From: Methanomicrobiales archaeon
GTDB lineage: Archaea > Halobacteriota > Methanomicrobia > Methanomicrobiales > JACTUA01
Direction of reading: 5' to 3'
Length of the DNA stretch: 7,259 bases
NCBI GenBank assembly: GCA_028678635.1
Contig: JAJRDC010000222.1
Coordinates: 1-7,259 of the forward strand
Positions 1-6,174 of the stretch are shown piece after piece. A program made the translations under genes and the position numbers. The notes under the pieces are model-generated. The model searched no databases and was not told the DNA's origin. It saw nothing but the letters and a program-made list of their open reading frames with translations. Within the stretch, counting starts at the first letter, position 1. Each line of letters starts with the position of its first letter.

Positions 1-1056
1 TACCGGAACAGCCGGTACCTCCCCGACCCGGACAGGCCTTTCTCCGAGATCGAGGAGGAGCAGGAGAAGGCACAGGTCCGGTGCGTGGCCATGACCTTCG
101 AGACCCGCCCTGACTGGTGCCGCCAGCAGCACATCGACCTCATGCGGGACCTGGGGGTCACCAAGGTGGAACTGGGGGTCCAGCAGCTGGACAACCGGAT
201 CCTGGCCCTGAACCGCCGGGGATGCACCGTGGAGGACACGGTCACCGCGAACCTGCTGCTCCGGGACCAGGGATTCAAGGTCGGGTTCCACGTGATGCCC
301 AACATGCCGGGCGCGACCCTGGAGGATGACCGGGCCATGTTCCGGCACCTCTTCTCTGACGAGCGGTTCCAGCCCGACTTCCTGAAGATCTACCCCACGC
401 TGGTGACGCCGGGATCCGAGATCGAGGGCCTCTGGCAGCAGGGTGAGTACCGGCCGTACCCCGAGGAAGACCTGGTGGACCTGGTGGCCTATGCCAAGTC
501 GCTCCTCCCGCCCTGGGTGCGGCTCCAGCGCGTCCAGAGGGATATCCCTGCCTGGCTCATCACGGCGGGTTCCCGGCACAGTAACTTCCGGCAGCTGGCC
601 CGGGAGCGGCTGGAGGAGGGCGGCCTCTCCTGCCGGTGCATCCGTTGCCGTGAGGCGGGGCGGGTGGAGACCCGGGACGAGCCCGCCCTGTCCCTGGACA
701 CCTACCGGTGCTGTAACGGCGAGGAGCACTTCCTCTCCATGGTCTCCGGCGATGCCCTCATCGGGTTTGCCCGGCTGCGGTTTCCTTCGCGGTGCATGGG
801 CAGGATTGAAGAGGGAACGGCGCTGATCCGGGAGCTGCACGTGTACGGGAACCTGGTGCCGCTGGGAGTGTCCCCTGCGGGTGGGGAGTGGCAGCACCGC
901 GAGTACGGCCGGAGGCTCCTTGCCGAGGCCGAGCGGATGGCGGCCAATGCAGGGTACCGCCGCCTGGCCATCCTGGCCGGGATCGGTGTACGGCCCTACT
1001 ACCGCCGGCTCGGGTATTCCCTGCGGCATCCGTACATGGAGAAGGCCCTCCCATGA
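1..1056 (+). CDS. elp3: Elp3-type tRNA uridine(34) acetyltransferase, 5'-truncated by window
   Basis: Elp3 is a radical-SAM/GNAT enzyme that uses acetyl-CoA to install the carboxymethyl group on wobble U34 of tRNAs. The reading frame is open from base 1 and 351 residues are visible. The family is usually about 520-550 residues, so the N-terminus with the CxxxC-type Fe-S cluster lies outside the window. Visible marks are the radical-SAM barrel segment FETRPDWC (window residues 33-40), VELGVQQLD, HVMPNMPGAT (about 97-106) and KIYPTLV; then the zinc-type CRCIRC cluster (about 211-216); then the C-terminal GNAT fold with ELHVYG, the acetyl-CoA loop QHREYGRRLL (about 298-307) and YYRRLGY. The GTG at 85 is internal, because homology continues upstream of it. 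The stop overlaps the priS start (ATGA, 1053-1056), implying translational coupling. The identification is by recognised motifs and I regard it as secure. Confidence 0.95.
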   Translation, partial: YRNSRYLPDPDRPFSEIEEEQEKAQVRCVAMTFETRPDWCRQQHIDLMRDLGVTKVELGVQQLDNRILALNRRGCTVEDTVTANLLLRDQGFKVGFHVMPNMPGATLEDDRAMFRHLFSDERFQPDFLKIYPTLVTPGSEIEGLWQQGEYRPYPEEDLVDLVAYAKSLLPPWVRLQRVQRDIPAWLITAGSRHSNFRQLARERLEEGGLSCRCIRCREAGRVETRDEPALSLDTYRCCNGEEHFLSMVSGDALIGFARLRFPSRCMGRIEEGTALIRELHVYGNLVPLGVSPAGGEWQHREYGRRLLAEAERMAANAGYRRLAILAGIGVRPYYRRLGYSLRHPYMEKALP

Positions 1057-2198
1057 AACCCGCCACCCTGGAGTTCGTGAAGCAGCAGTTTGCCGACTAT
1101 TACCGGCGCAGCCGCACCTCGGTGCCGCCGGGCCTGGAGCAGCGGGAGTGGGGATTCATCTTCTTTGACCCGGACCCCCAGAAGATCACCATGCGGCGGC
1201 ACATGGCCTTCGGGACACGGGGAGAGGTGACCGAATACCTCCGCACACTGGTCCCCGCCCATTCCTTCCACTCTGCCGCCTACTACACGGCCCCTGCCGC
1301 ATCCACCATGGGGGAGAAGGGCTGGACGGGAGCTGACCTGATCTTTGACCTGGACGCGGACCACCTGATGCGGGGGCCCTACGACCGGATGCTCTCCCGG
1401 GTGAAGGAGGAGACGGAAAAGCTCCTGGCCATGCTCACCGGCGAGCTGGGGTTCCACCGGAAGGACCTCCACCTGGTCTTCTCCGGGGGGCGGGGCTACC
1501 ACGTACACATCAGGGACCTTTCCGTCCGGGGATGGGGGAGCCAGGAGCGGCGGGAACTCGTTGACTACGTCTGCGGCACAGGCCTGGATCCCCGGGCGGT
1601 GCTCCTGCAGCGAACACCCGCTGCGGGGGGCTGGAAGGGCAGGTATATGAGAGCCGTCCGCGAGTACCTGATGTGGCTGGGGGGCCCGGGCAGGGAGGAG
1701 GCGATGGCGCACCTGACATCATTCGAGGGGGTGGGGAAGGAGGGCGCCGCCCGCCTCATGGAGGACCTGGACCGGGTGATGGCCTCGCTGGATGCCGGGG
1801 ATCCCGGCCCGCTCCTGCAGCACCGTGCGTTCCGGACCATCGCCGCCGCTGGCACGGGGAAGCTGGGCAATCTCGTGAAGGAACAGGCGGCCCTGGCCGA
1901 TGAGCCGGTCACCACCGACACGAAACGGCTGATCCGGCTCCCCACCTCGCTCCACGGGGGGAGCGGTTTCCGGGTCACCCCGCTGGAACCCTCGGAACTT
2001 CCCGACTTTGATCCCCTGGTGGATGCCGTGGTTTTCGGCGACCGGAAGGTTACGGTGGACCTCGCCATGAAGGTGACGATGCCGCTCCTCGGATCCTCCT
2101 ATGCGCTGGAGAAGGGGCCTGCCGCGGTGCCGGAAGCTCTCGCCGTCTTCCTCTGCTGCCGGGGCATCGCAGAGATCGCGGAGGAGGGCCGGGGATGA
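1053..2198 (+). CDS. priS: DNA primase small (catalytic) subunit PriS
   Basis: This is the catalytic subunit of the archaeal/eukaryotic-type primase; with PriL it makes the primers for replication. The product has 381 residues, normal for the family. Seen in order: the N-terminal FVKQQFADYY and REWGF block (residues 8-35), the metal-binding DxD in LIFDLDADH (D99, D101), the nucleotide-binding SGGRGYHVH (144-152), and a late DTKRLIRLPTSLHGGSG block (289-305) holding the probable third catalytic Asp (D289) and the conserved R-L-P-x-S-L-H. The frame is open back to an ATG at 888, but that stretch lies inside elp3. The start at 1053 gives the family's usual N-terminus and an ATGA overlap with the elp3 stop. 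The stop again overlaps the GINS start by ATGA. priL is not in the window. All expected active-site residues are present. Confidence 0.97.
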   Translation: MKPATLEFVKQQFADYYRRSRTSVPPGLEQREWGFIFFDPDPQKITMRRHMAFGTRGEVTEYLRTLVPAHSFHSAAYYTAPAASTMGEKGWTGADLIFDLDADHLMRGPYDRMLSRVKEETEKLLAMLTGELGFHRKDLHLVFSGGRGYHVHIRDLSVRGWGSQERRELVDYVCGTGLDPRAVLLQRTPAAGGWKGRYMRAVREYLMWLGGPGREEAMAHLTSFEGVGKEGAARLMEDLDRVMASLDAGDPGPLLQHRAFRTIAAAGTGKLGNLVKEQAALADEPVTTDTKRLIRLPTSLHGGSGFRVTPLEPSELPDFDPLVDAVVFGDRKVTVDLAMKVTMPLLGSSYALEKGPAAVPEALAVFLCCRGIAEIAEEGRG

Positions 2199-2836
2199 AG
2201 CTGGACGAGCTCCGCATCATCGTCCTGAACGAGCGGGAGACCGGCCGTCTCTCGGAAATGCCCCCGGACCTGTACGAGAAGGTCAGGGGACACCTCCAGG
2301 GGCTCCAGGAGCAGGTGTATGCCTGCCGGGATCCCCTTTCAGACCAGGCCCAGACCCTGATGGAGGAGGTGGCGGCCATGCGGGAGACGATCCGGGACAT
2401 CTTCCGGATTCGGTCCCGGAAGGTCCTCTCCCTCGCAGCCCTCCAGACGGAGAGCCACATCGCCGACCGGGACGAGATCCGGAAGATGCTCCCCGCCGAG
2501 CGGGAGATGTACGACGGGATCGCCCGGGTCATCGAAGCTGCCCGTCAGGGGATGGTGGCCGGGGTGGCTCCCCGCATTGAGGGCGATACCGCTGCGGTGC
2601 CTGCGGGCACTGCTGCGGGAACCGAGATCCCTGCAGCGGCCGATACCGGGTGCGGTCCGGTGGAGCCGCTCCCGGTTCGTCTAGTGCGGATCCTCCAGGA
2701 GATCGATCCCTTCGTTGGTATCGACGGCAGGATCTATGCCCTCCGGAAGGAGGACGTGGTGACGCTCCCGGCCCGGAACGCCGACGTCCTGGTGGAACGC
2801 AACATAGCCTTAAATATCACCCCCGGTACATTATAG
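2195..2836 (+). CDS. gins51: GINS complex subunit, Gins51 (Gins15) type
   Basis: GINS is part of the replicative CMG helicase and bridges MCM and the Cdc45/RecJ-like protein (GAN); in archaea Gins51 forms a tetramer alone or with Gins23. The product has 213 residues. Residues 1-125 form a helical A domain with the typical opening [20 protein letters not shown] and the later ERNMY-like [11 protein letters not shown]. Residues about 126-158 are an Ala/Gly/Pro-rich linker. Residues about 160-205 ([42 protein letters not shown]) look like the small beta-rich B domain. A-then-B order is the Gins51/Sld5 order, whereas Gins23 has B-then-A. It overlaps the priS stop by 4 nt. Its last ten codons contain the AT-rich rpl44e promoter candidate, so TTA and AAT codons appear in an otherwise GC-ending gene. 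Confidence 0.88.
   Translation: MKLDELRIIVLNERETGRLSEMPPDLYEKVRGHLQGLQEQVYACRDPLSDQAQTLMEEVAAMRETIRDIFRIRSRKVLSLAALQTESHIADRDEIRKMLPAEREMYDGIARVIEAARQGMVAGVAPRIEGDTAAVPAGTAAGTEIPAAADTGCGPVEPLPVRLVRILQEIDPFVGIDGRIYALRKEDVVTLPARNADVLVERNIALNITPGTL
2810..2817 (+). promoter_or_regulatory. TATA-box candidate for the rpl44e operon, inside gins51
   Basis: TTAAATAT is the most AT-rich octamer in the neighbourhood and lies 55-62 nt upstream of the rpl44e ATG. Archaeal transcription starts about 22-28 nt downstream of the TATA centre, predicting a start near 2836-2842. That leaves a leader of about 30-36 nt containing the GGAGG site at 2857. The box lies in the codons for the penultimate part of the GINS protein. 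The position and the following strong ribosome-binding site support it. The start site is inferred, not shown. Confidence 0.6.
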
Positions 2837-2856
2837 TGATACTCGACTATATCCTC

Positions 2857-2861
2857 GGAGG
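2857..2861 (+). promoter_or_regulatory. Shine-Dalgarno site for rpl44e
   Basis: GGAGG lies 10 nt before the ATG at 2872. It fixes that start, although the reading frame is open much further upstream (to 2650 and beyond), where the frame is only a shadow of the GINS gene. Confidence 0.7.
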
Positions 2862-2871
2862 GATCAATCCA

Positions 2872-3150
2872 ATGAAGATGCCAACCAAGTTCAGGACCTA
2901 CTGCCCGTTCTGCCGGAAGCACACGGAGCACGAGGTGGAGAAGGTGAAGAAGGGGAAGGAATACGGCCTGCACTGGATCGACCGCCAGAAGGCACGGCGC
3001 GGCTGGGTGGGTAACCGTGGCAAGTTCTCCAAGGTGCCCGGAGGGGACAAGCCCACAAAGAAGGTGAATCTCCGGTACCGGTGCAAGACCTGCACGAAGG
3101 CGCACCTCCGGAGCGGATTCCGGGCCGGGAAGTTCGAGCTGACGGAGTGA
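2872..3150 (+). CDS. rpl44e: Ribosomal protein L44e (eL42)
   Basis: This is a large-subunit ribosomal protein near the E site, found in archaea and eukaryotes. The product has 92 residues, the family length. The N-terminus [20 protein letters not shown] is nearly diagnostic. Zinc ligands are visible as two knuckles, C11-x2-C14 and C71-x2-C74, and the protein is rich in Lys/Arg ([21 protein letters not shown] region, about 38-58). The start at 2872 is chosen from the family N-terminus and the GGAGG site. ATG 2878 (two codons later) is a less likely alternative. It is the first gene of the 2872-6151 unit and lies 5 nt before rps27e. Confidence 0.98.
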   Translation: MKMPTKFRTYCPFCRKHTEHEVEKVKKGKEYGLHWIDRQKARRGWVGNRGKFSKVPGGDKPTKKVNLRYRCKTCTKAHLRSGFRAGKFELTE

Positions 3151-3155
3151 GGGGA

Positions 3156-3344
3156 ATGGTACGCCTGAACCGCGAGAACCGGAGCAAGTTCCTCCGGGTG
3201 AAGTGTCCTGACTGCGAGAACGAGCAGCTGATCTTCTCCAAGGCGTCCACCGTCGTGGACTGCATTGTCTGCGGCCACATCCTGGCCGAGCCCTCGGGCG
3301 GCAGAGTCCAGGTGAAGGCCGAGATCCTTTCCGAAGTGGAGTGA
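3156..3344 (+). CDS. rps27e: Ribosomal protein S27e (eS27)
   Basis: This is a small-subunit ribosomal protein of archaea and eukaryotes. The product has 62 residues, normal for the archaeal protein. A C4 zinc ribbon is complete: C17-x2-C20 (VKCPDCEN) and C36-x2-C39 (DCIVCG), with the family phrases [22 protein letters not shown] and [10 protein letters not shown]. The frame is open back to 3081 inside rpl44e, but the ATG at 3156 gives the standard N-terminus [12 protein letters not shown]. It directly follows a GTGAGGGG ribosome-binding-like stretch that overlaps the rpl44e stop. The gaps are 5 nt to rpl44e and 10 nt to the aIF2-alpha gene. Confidence 0.98.
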   Translation: MVRLNRENRSKFLRVKCPDCENEQLIFSKASTVVDCIVCGHILAEPSGGRVQVKAEILSEVE

Positions 3345-3354
3345 GGGGAAAGAG

Positions 3355-4134
3355 ATGCCCGAAGGTTCCTGGCCCGAGGAAGGCGAACTGGTCATCTGCA
3401 GTGTCGACACGGTCAAGGACTTCGTGGCATTCGTGCACCTGGACGAGTACGGCGGCCGGCAGGGCCTGATCCCCATCTCCGAGGTTGCCAAGGGCTGGGT
3501 CAAGTACATCCGGGACTTTGTCCGGGAGGGGCAGAAGGTGGTCTGCAAGGTCCTTCACGTGGACCGGGAGCGGGGCCACATCGACCTCTCCCTGCGGGAC
3601 GTGAATGAGCACCAGCGCCGCGAGAAGATCCAGGAGTGGAAGAACGAGCAGAAGGCCCACAAGTGGATCGGCTTTGTGGCCGAGGCCACGGCCACGGACC
3701 GGAGGCTGATCGAGGAGGCGCTCTGGAAGGAATACGGACTCCTGTACCGGGCCTTCGAGGACGCGGCCATCGAAGGGATCGAGGGCCTGGGGAAAGTGAG
3801 CCTTGAAGGCGCGGTGAAGGATGCCATCCTGAAGGTGGCGCAGGAGAACATCCGCAAGCCCCGTGTCACCATCACGGGCCTCCTCCACCTGACCTCCCAG
3901 AAACCTGACGGCGTGAATATTATCAAGAAGGCGCTCAAAGGCGCGCAATCCAAGATCCCGGACGTGGATATCGAGGTCCTGTACGTGGGGGCCCCGGTGT
4001 ACCGGATCAAGGTCACGGCCCCGGATTACAAGACCGCGGAGAAAGCCATCGAGAAGGCCGCCGACTCTGCGATAAAGAGCATGGAGAAGACGGGCGACCA
4101 GGGCCGGTTCGTCCGGAAGCAGAAGGCCGGCTGA
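3355..4134 (+). CDS. eif2a: Translation initiation factor aIF2 subunit alpha
   Basis: This is one of three subunits of the archaeal IF2 heterotrimer that brings initiator Met-tRNA to the small ribosomal subunit. The product has 259 residues, typical length. Domain 1 is an S1/OB fold (about 9-83) containing GLIPISEVAKGWVKYIRD (38-54) and GHIDLSLRDV (74-83). Domain 2 is helical (about 85-170; HKWIGFVAEA, EYGLLYRAFEDAA). Domain 3 is the alpha-beta gamma-binding domain (about 170-259; RVTITGLLHLTSQKPDGVNI, VLYVGAPVYRIKV). By alignment of the S-E-x-x stretch, the position of eukaryotic eIF2-alpha Ser51 is Ala45 here. A GTGAGGGGAAAGAG purine stretch precedes the ATG and starts at the rps27e stop. 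nop10 follows after 4 nt. Confidence 0.97.
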   Translation: MPEGSWPEEGELVICSVDTVKDFVAFVHLDEYGGRQGLIPISEVAKGWVKYIRDFVREGQKVVCKVLHVDRERGHIDLSLRDVNEHQRREKIQEWKNEQKAHKWIGFVAEATATDRRLIEEALWKEYGLLYRAFEDAAIEGIEGLGKVSLEGAVKDAILKVAQENIRKPRVTITGLLHLTSQKPDGVNIIKKALKGAQSKIPDVDIEVLYVGAPVYRIKVTAPDYKTAEKAIEKAADSAIKSMEKTGDQGRFVRKQKAG

Positions 4135-4138
4135 AACG

Positions 4139-4300
4139 ATGGCCGGCCGCATCCGGCGGTGCCCCCGCGACCTGACATACACCCTCGCCCCCTCCTGCCC
4201 GGTCTGCGGAGCACCCACCGCATCCCCGCACCCGGCCCGCTACTCCCCCTATGACCACCTCGCCGCATACCGCAGGAGGGTGAGGAGATGGACGCGGTAA
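4139..4300 (+). CDS. nop10: H/ACA RNP protein Nop10 (53 residues)
   Basis: Nop10 is a scaffold of the H/ACA box pseudouridylation complex, binding Cbf5 with L7Ae and Gar1 to modify rRNA. Direct translation gives 53 residues beginning MAGRIRRCPRDLTYTLAPSC, followed by PVCG and then ASPHPARYSPYDHLAAYRR. The C-terminal A-H-P-x-R-(F/Y)-S-P-x-D signature (here S-P-H-P-A-R-Y-S-P-Y-D, about 29-39) is the family hallmark. The usual archaeal zinc site is two C-x2-C knuckles. Here the second is intact (C20, C23), but the first is C8-x2-D11, so one ligand is Asp. The gene starts 4 nt after aIF2-alpha with only a weak AAGG upstream, suggesting coupled translation. Its last 13 nt overlap the start of the next gene in another frame. 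Position between aIF2-alpha and PAC2 is the usual archaeal context. Confidence 0.93.
   Translation: MAGRIRRCPRDLTYTLAPSCPVCGAPTASPHPARYSPYDHLAAYRRRVRRWTR
4275..4283 (+). promoter_or_regulatory. Shine-Dalgarno site for the PAC2 gene, inside nop10
   Basis: GGAGGGTGA lies 4 nt before the ATG at 4288, within the Arg-rich last codons of nop10 (AGG-AGG-GTG-AGG-AGA). It supports the 4288 start and so the 13-nt overlap between the two genes. Confidence 0.65.
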
Positions 4301-5031
4301 CCATCGATTTCTTCGAGGGCCGGACGTCTAGGGCCGAGGTGCTCATTGAGGGTCTCCCGGGCATCGGCCACGTCGGTAAACTGGTGGCCGAACACCTGAT
4401 CCATGAGCTGGGTGCCCGCAAGGTGGCGGAGATCACCTCCTGCTACTTTCCCCCGCAGGTGATCATCGAGGGCGACGGGGTGGCACGCCTGGCGCGGAAC
4501 GAGGTGTACCTGGCAGAGGGGGATCACCCCCTCGCGTTCCTGGTGGGGGACTACCAGAGCACCTCCGGCGAGGGCCACTATGTCCTTGCCGAGGCCTACC
4601 TGGATGTGGCCCAGCAGATGGAGGTCCGGAGGATCTACACCCTAGGGGGATACGGGGTCGGCCACCTGGTGGAGGTCCCCCGGGTCCTCTGCGCCGTGAA
4701 CCGGGCCGAACTCCGGGCCGAGGTGGAGGCGGCCGGGGGGGAGTTCAACGAGGACGAGCCGGCAGGGGGGATCATTGGGGCCTCCGGGCTCCTCCTGGGG
4801 CTCGCCACCCGCCGGTCGCTGGACGCCGTCTGCCTGATGGGAGAGACCTCGGGTTACCTCGTTGATCCCAAGTCAGCAACGAGCCTGCTGCAGGTCCTTT
4901 CCACCCTCCTGGGGATTGACGTGGACAGCACGCAGCTGCAGGACCGGGCCTCGGAGATGGAGCAGGTCATCGAGCGGCTGGCCGAGATCCACCGGGCCCG
5001 CCAGGACGACGAGCTCTCCTACATCGGGTAA
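4288..5031 (+). CDS. PAC2-family protein, archaeal proteasome assembly chaperone homologue
   Basis: PAC2-family proteins share a fold with eukaryotic proteasome-assembly chaperone 2; archaeal relatives such as PbaB act around proteasome assembly, but the role of this particular subgroup is not settled. The product has 247 residues. Visible family marks are GLPGIGHVGKLVAEHLI (22-38), FPPQVII (54-60), FLVGDYQSTSGEGHYVLAEA (84-103), YTLGGYGVG (117-125), GGIIGASGLLLG (160-171) and MGETSGYLVDPKSATSLL (184-201). The C-terminus (about 212-240) is a charged, probably helical or coiled segment ending in LSYIG. It does not end in a strict HbYX proteasome-docking tail. No signal peptide or membrane segment is evident. 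A strong ribosome-binding site precedes the start. The stop is followed one base later by the endoQ start. Confidence 0.9.
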   Translation: MDAVTIDFFEGRTSRAEVLIEGLPGIGHVGKLVAEHLIHELGARKVAEITSCYFPPQVIIEGDGVARLARNEVYLAEGDHPLAFLVGDYQSTSGEGHYVLAEAYLDVAQQMEVRRIYTLGGYGVGHLVEVPRVLCAVNRAELRAEVEAAGGEFNEDEPAGGIIGASGLLLGLATRRSLDAVCLMGETSGYLVDPKSATSLLQVLSTLLGIDVDSTQLQDRASEMEQVIERLAEIHRARQDDELSYIG

Positions 5032-5032
5032 C

Positions 5033-6151
5033 ATGCAGGTCAACGCCGACCTCCACATCCACTCCCCCTTTTCCATCGCTTCTTCCCGCGACATGGTGCC
5101 GGATCGGCTCCGGGAAGGGTGCCGGCTGAAGGGTCTCCGGGTGCTGGGCAGCGGCGACGGGCTGCATCCCGGCTGGAGGCGGATGTGGCGGGAGTCCCCT
5201 GACAATGGATCCGGGATCCTGGTGGTCCCCACCGGTGAGGTGGAGGACCGGGACCGGGTCCACCACCTGATCCTCATGGAGTCCTGGGGGGACTTCGAAG
5301 AGCTGGGGATGCGCCTGGAAACCGATCCCAGGAGGCTTTCCACCAACGGCCGGCCCCGGGTGAACCTGGGCGGCGAGGCCATCGCGGCAAAGGTCCATGC
5401 CCTGGGGGGCCTCATTGGCCCTGCCCATGCCTTCACCCCCTGGACCTCCCTCTATGCCTCCTTTAACCGCCTGGGAGACTGCTATGGCGCCGAGCCGGTC
5501 GATTTCCTGGAGCTGGGCCTCTCCGCCGACTCATCCTATGGCGCGGGGATCAGCGAACTCCGGTCCATCCCGTTCCTCACCAACTCGGATGCCCACAGCC
5601 CTTCGCCGGTCCGCCTGGGCCGGGAGTTCACCCGCCTTTCAGTGGGGAAGCTCACCAGCCGGGGTGTGCTCGATGCGGTGGGGAAGGGGGCTGTCGTCAT
5701 GAACGCCGGCTTCTTCCCGGAAGAGGGGAAATACAACCGGACAGCCTGCACCCGGTGCTTCCGCGAGTATTCCCTTGAGGAGGCCGTGGCCCTGAGCTGG
5801 CGCTGCGCCGACGACCGGGGCCGGATCAAGAAGGGGGTCCGGGACCGGGCCCGGGAGCTCTCGGACGGCCCCCCCTCTGCCCGTCCACCCTACCTGCACC
5901 TGATCCCCCTTGGGGAGATCATCCAGCGGGTGCAGGGGACCTCATCCCCCCATACCAAGAAGTGCCGCAGTCTCTACGATCGGCTCATCGGGGCCTTCGG
6001 CACCGAGATTGCAGTCCTCGTCGATGTGCCGGTGGAGGAGATCCGAAAGGTCCACCCGGCCATTGCCGACGCGGTGGATGCCCTCCGGTCCGGGCGCCTG
6101 GTGCTCCACCCAGGCGGCGGGGGCAGGTACGGTTCCTTCTCCTTTCCCTGA
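5033..6151 (+). CDS. endoQ: Endonuclease Q (PHP-domain DNA repair nuclease)
   Basis: EndoQ is an archaeal nuclease that nicks DNA 5' of deaminated bases (uracil, hypoxanthine, xanthine) and abasic sites. The product has 372 residues. The PHP metal site is visible: DLHIHS (H8, H10), SGDGLHP (D42, H45), GEVEDRDRVHHL (E69, H77, H78), GPAHAFTPW (H132) and NSDAHSP (D186, H188). A zinc-finger region follows: C239-x2-C242 (ACTRC) and then RCADD (C258-x2-D261), where a fourth Cys is expected, followed by RIKKGVRDRARELS. The C-terminal part contains helical repeats and the end PGGGGRYGSFSFP. It is shorter than Thermococcales EndoQ (roughly 400-425 residues), and no clear PCNA-binding QxxLxxFF box is visible. 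The start at 5033 gives the canonical N-terminus; the frame is open further upstream inside the PAC2 gene. The gap to PAC2 is 1 nt, with no good ribosome-binding site, so translation is probably by re-initiation. Confidence 0.93.
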   Translation: MQVNADLHIHSPFSIASSRDMVPDRLREGCRLKGLRVLGSGDGLHPGWRRMWRESPDNGSGILVVPTGEVEDRDRVHHLILMESWGDFEELGMRLETDPRRLSTNGRPRVNLGGEAIAAKVHALGGLIGPAHAFTPWTSLYASFNRLGDCYGAEPVDFLELGLSADSSYGAGISELRSIPFLTNSDAHSPSPVRLGREFTRLSVGKLTSRGVLDAVGKGAVVMNAGFFPEEGKYNRTACTRCFREYSLEEAVALSWRCADDRGRIKKGVRDRARELSDGPPSARPPYLHLIPLGEIIQRVQGTSSPHTKKCRSLYDRLIGAFGTEIAVLVDVPVEEIRKVHPAIADAVDALRSGRLVLHPGGGGRYGSFSFP

Positions 6152-6174
6152 ATCCTGCCTCATCAGCCCTGTTC

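Noticed and set aside
888..1052. Upstream ATG extending the PriS frame by 55 codons
   Set aside because: The extension lies wholly within the conserved GNAT end of elp3 and is Arg/Pro/Gly-rich. The family N-terminus begins at 1053.
999..1712. 237-codon open frame on the minus strand
   Set aside because: Antisense to elp3 and priS, of shadow composition, with no recognisable domain.
2846..2853. CTATATCC as the rpl44e TATA box
   Set aside because: It is only about 20 nt before the ATG, which would give a leaderless or truncated message and waste the GGAGG site. TTAAATAT at 2810 fits better.
2734..4218. 494-codon open frame on the minus strand
   Set aside because: It lies antisense to gins51, rpl44e, rps27e, eif2a and nop10, all with clear family motifs. 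Its translation is Leu/Arg/Pro-rich with no motif. Long antisense frames are expected opposite genes with G/C third positions.
6152..6174. Terminator between endoQ and the convergent small gene
   Set aside because: No T-run or stable hairpin is visible on either strand in the 23-nt gap. Termination signals may be within the coding ends, but I cannot place one.
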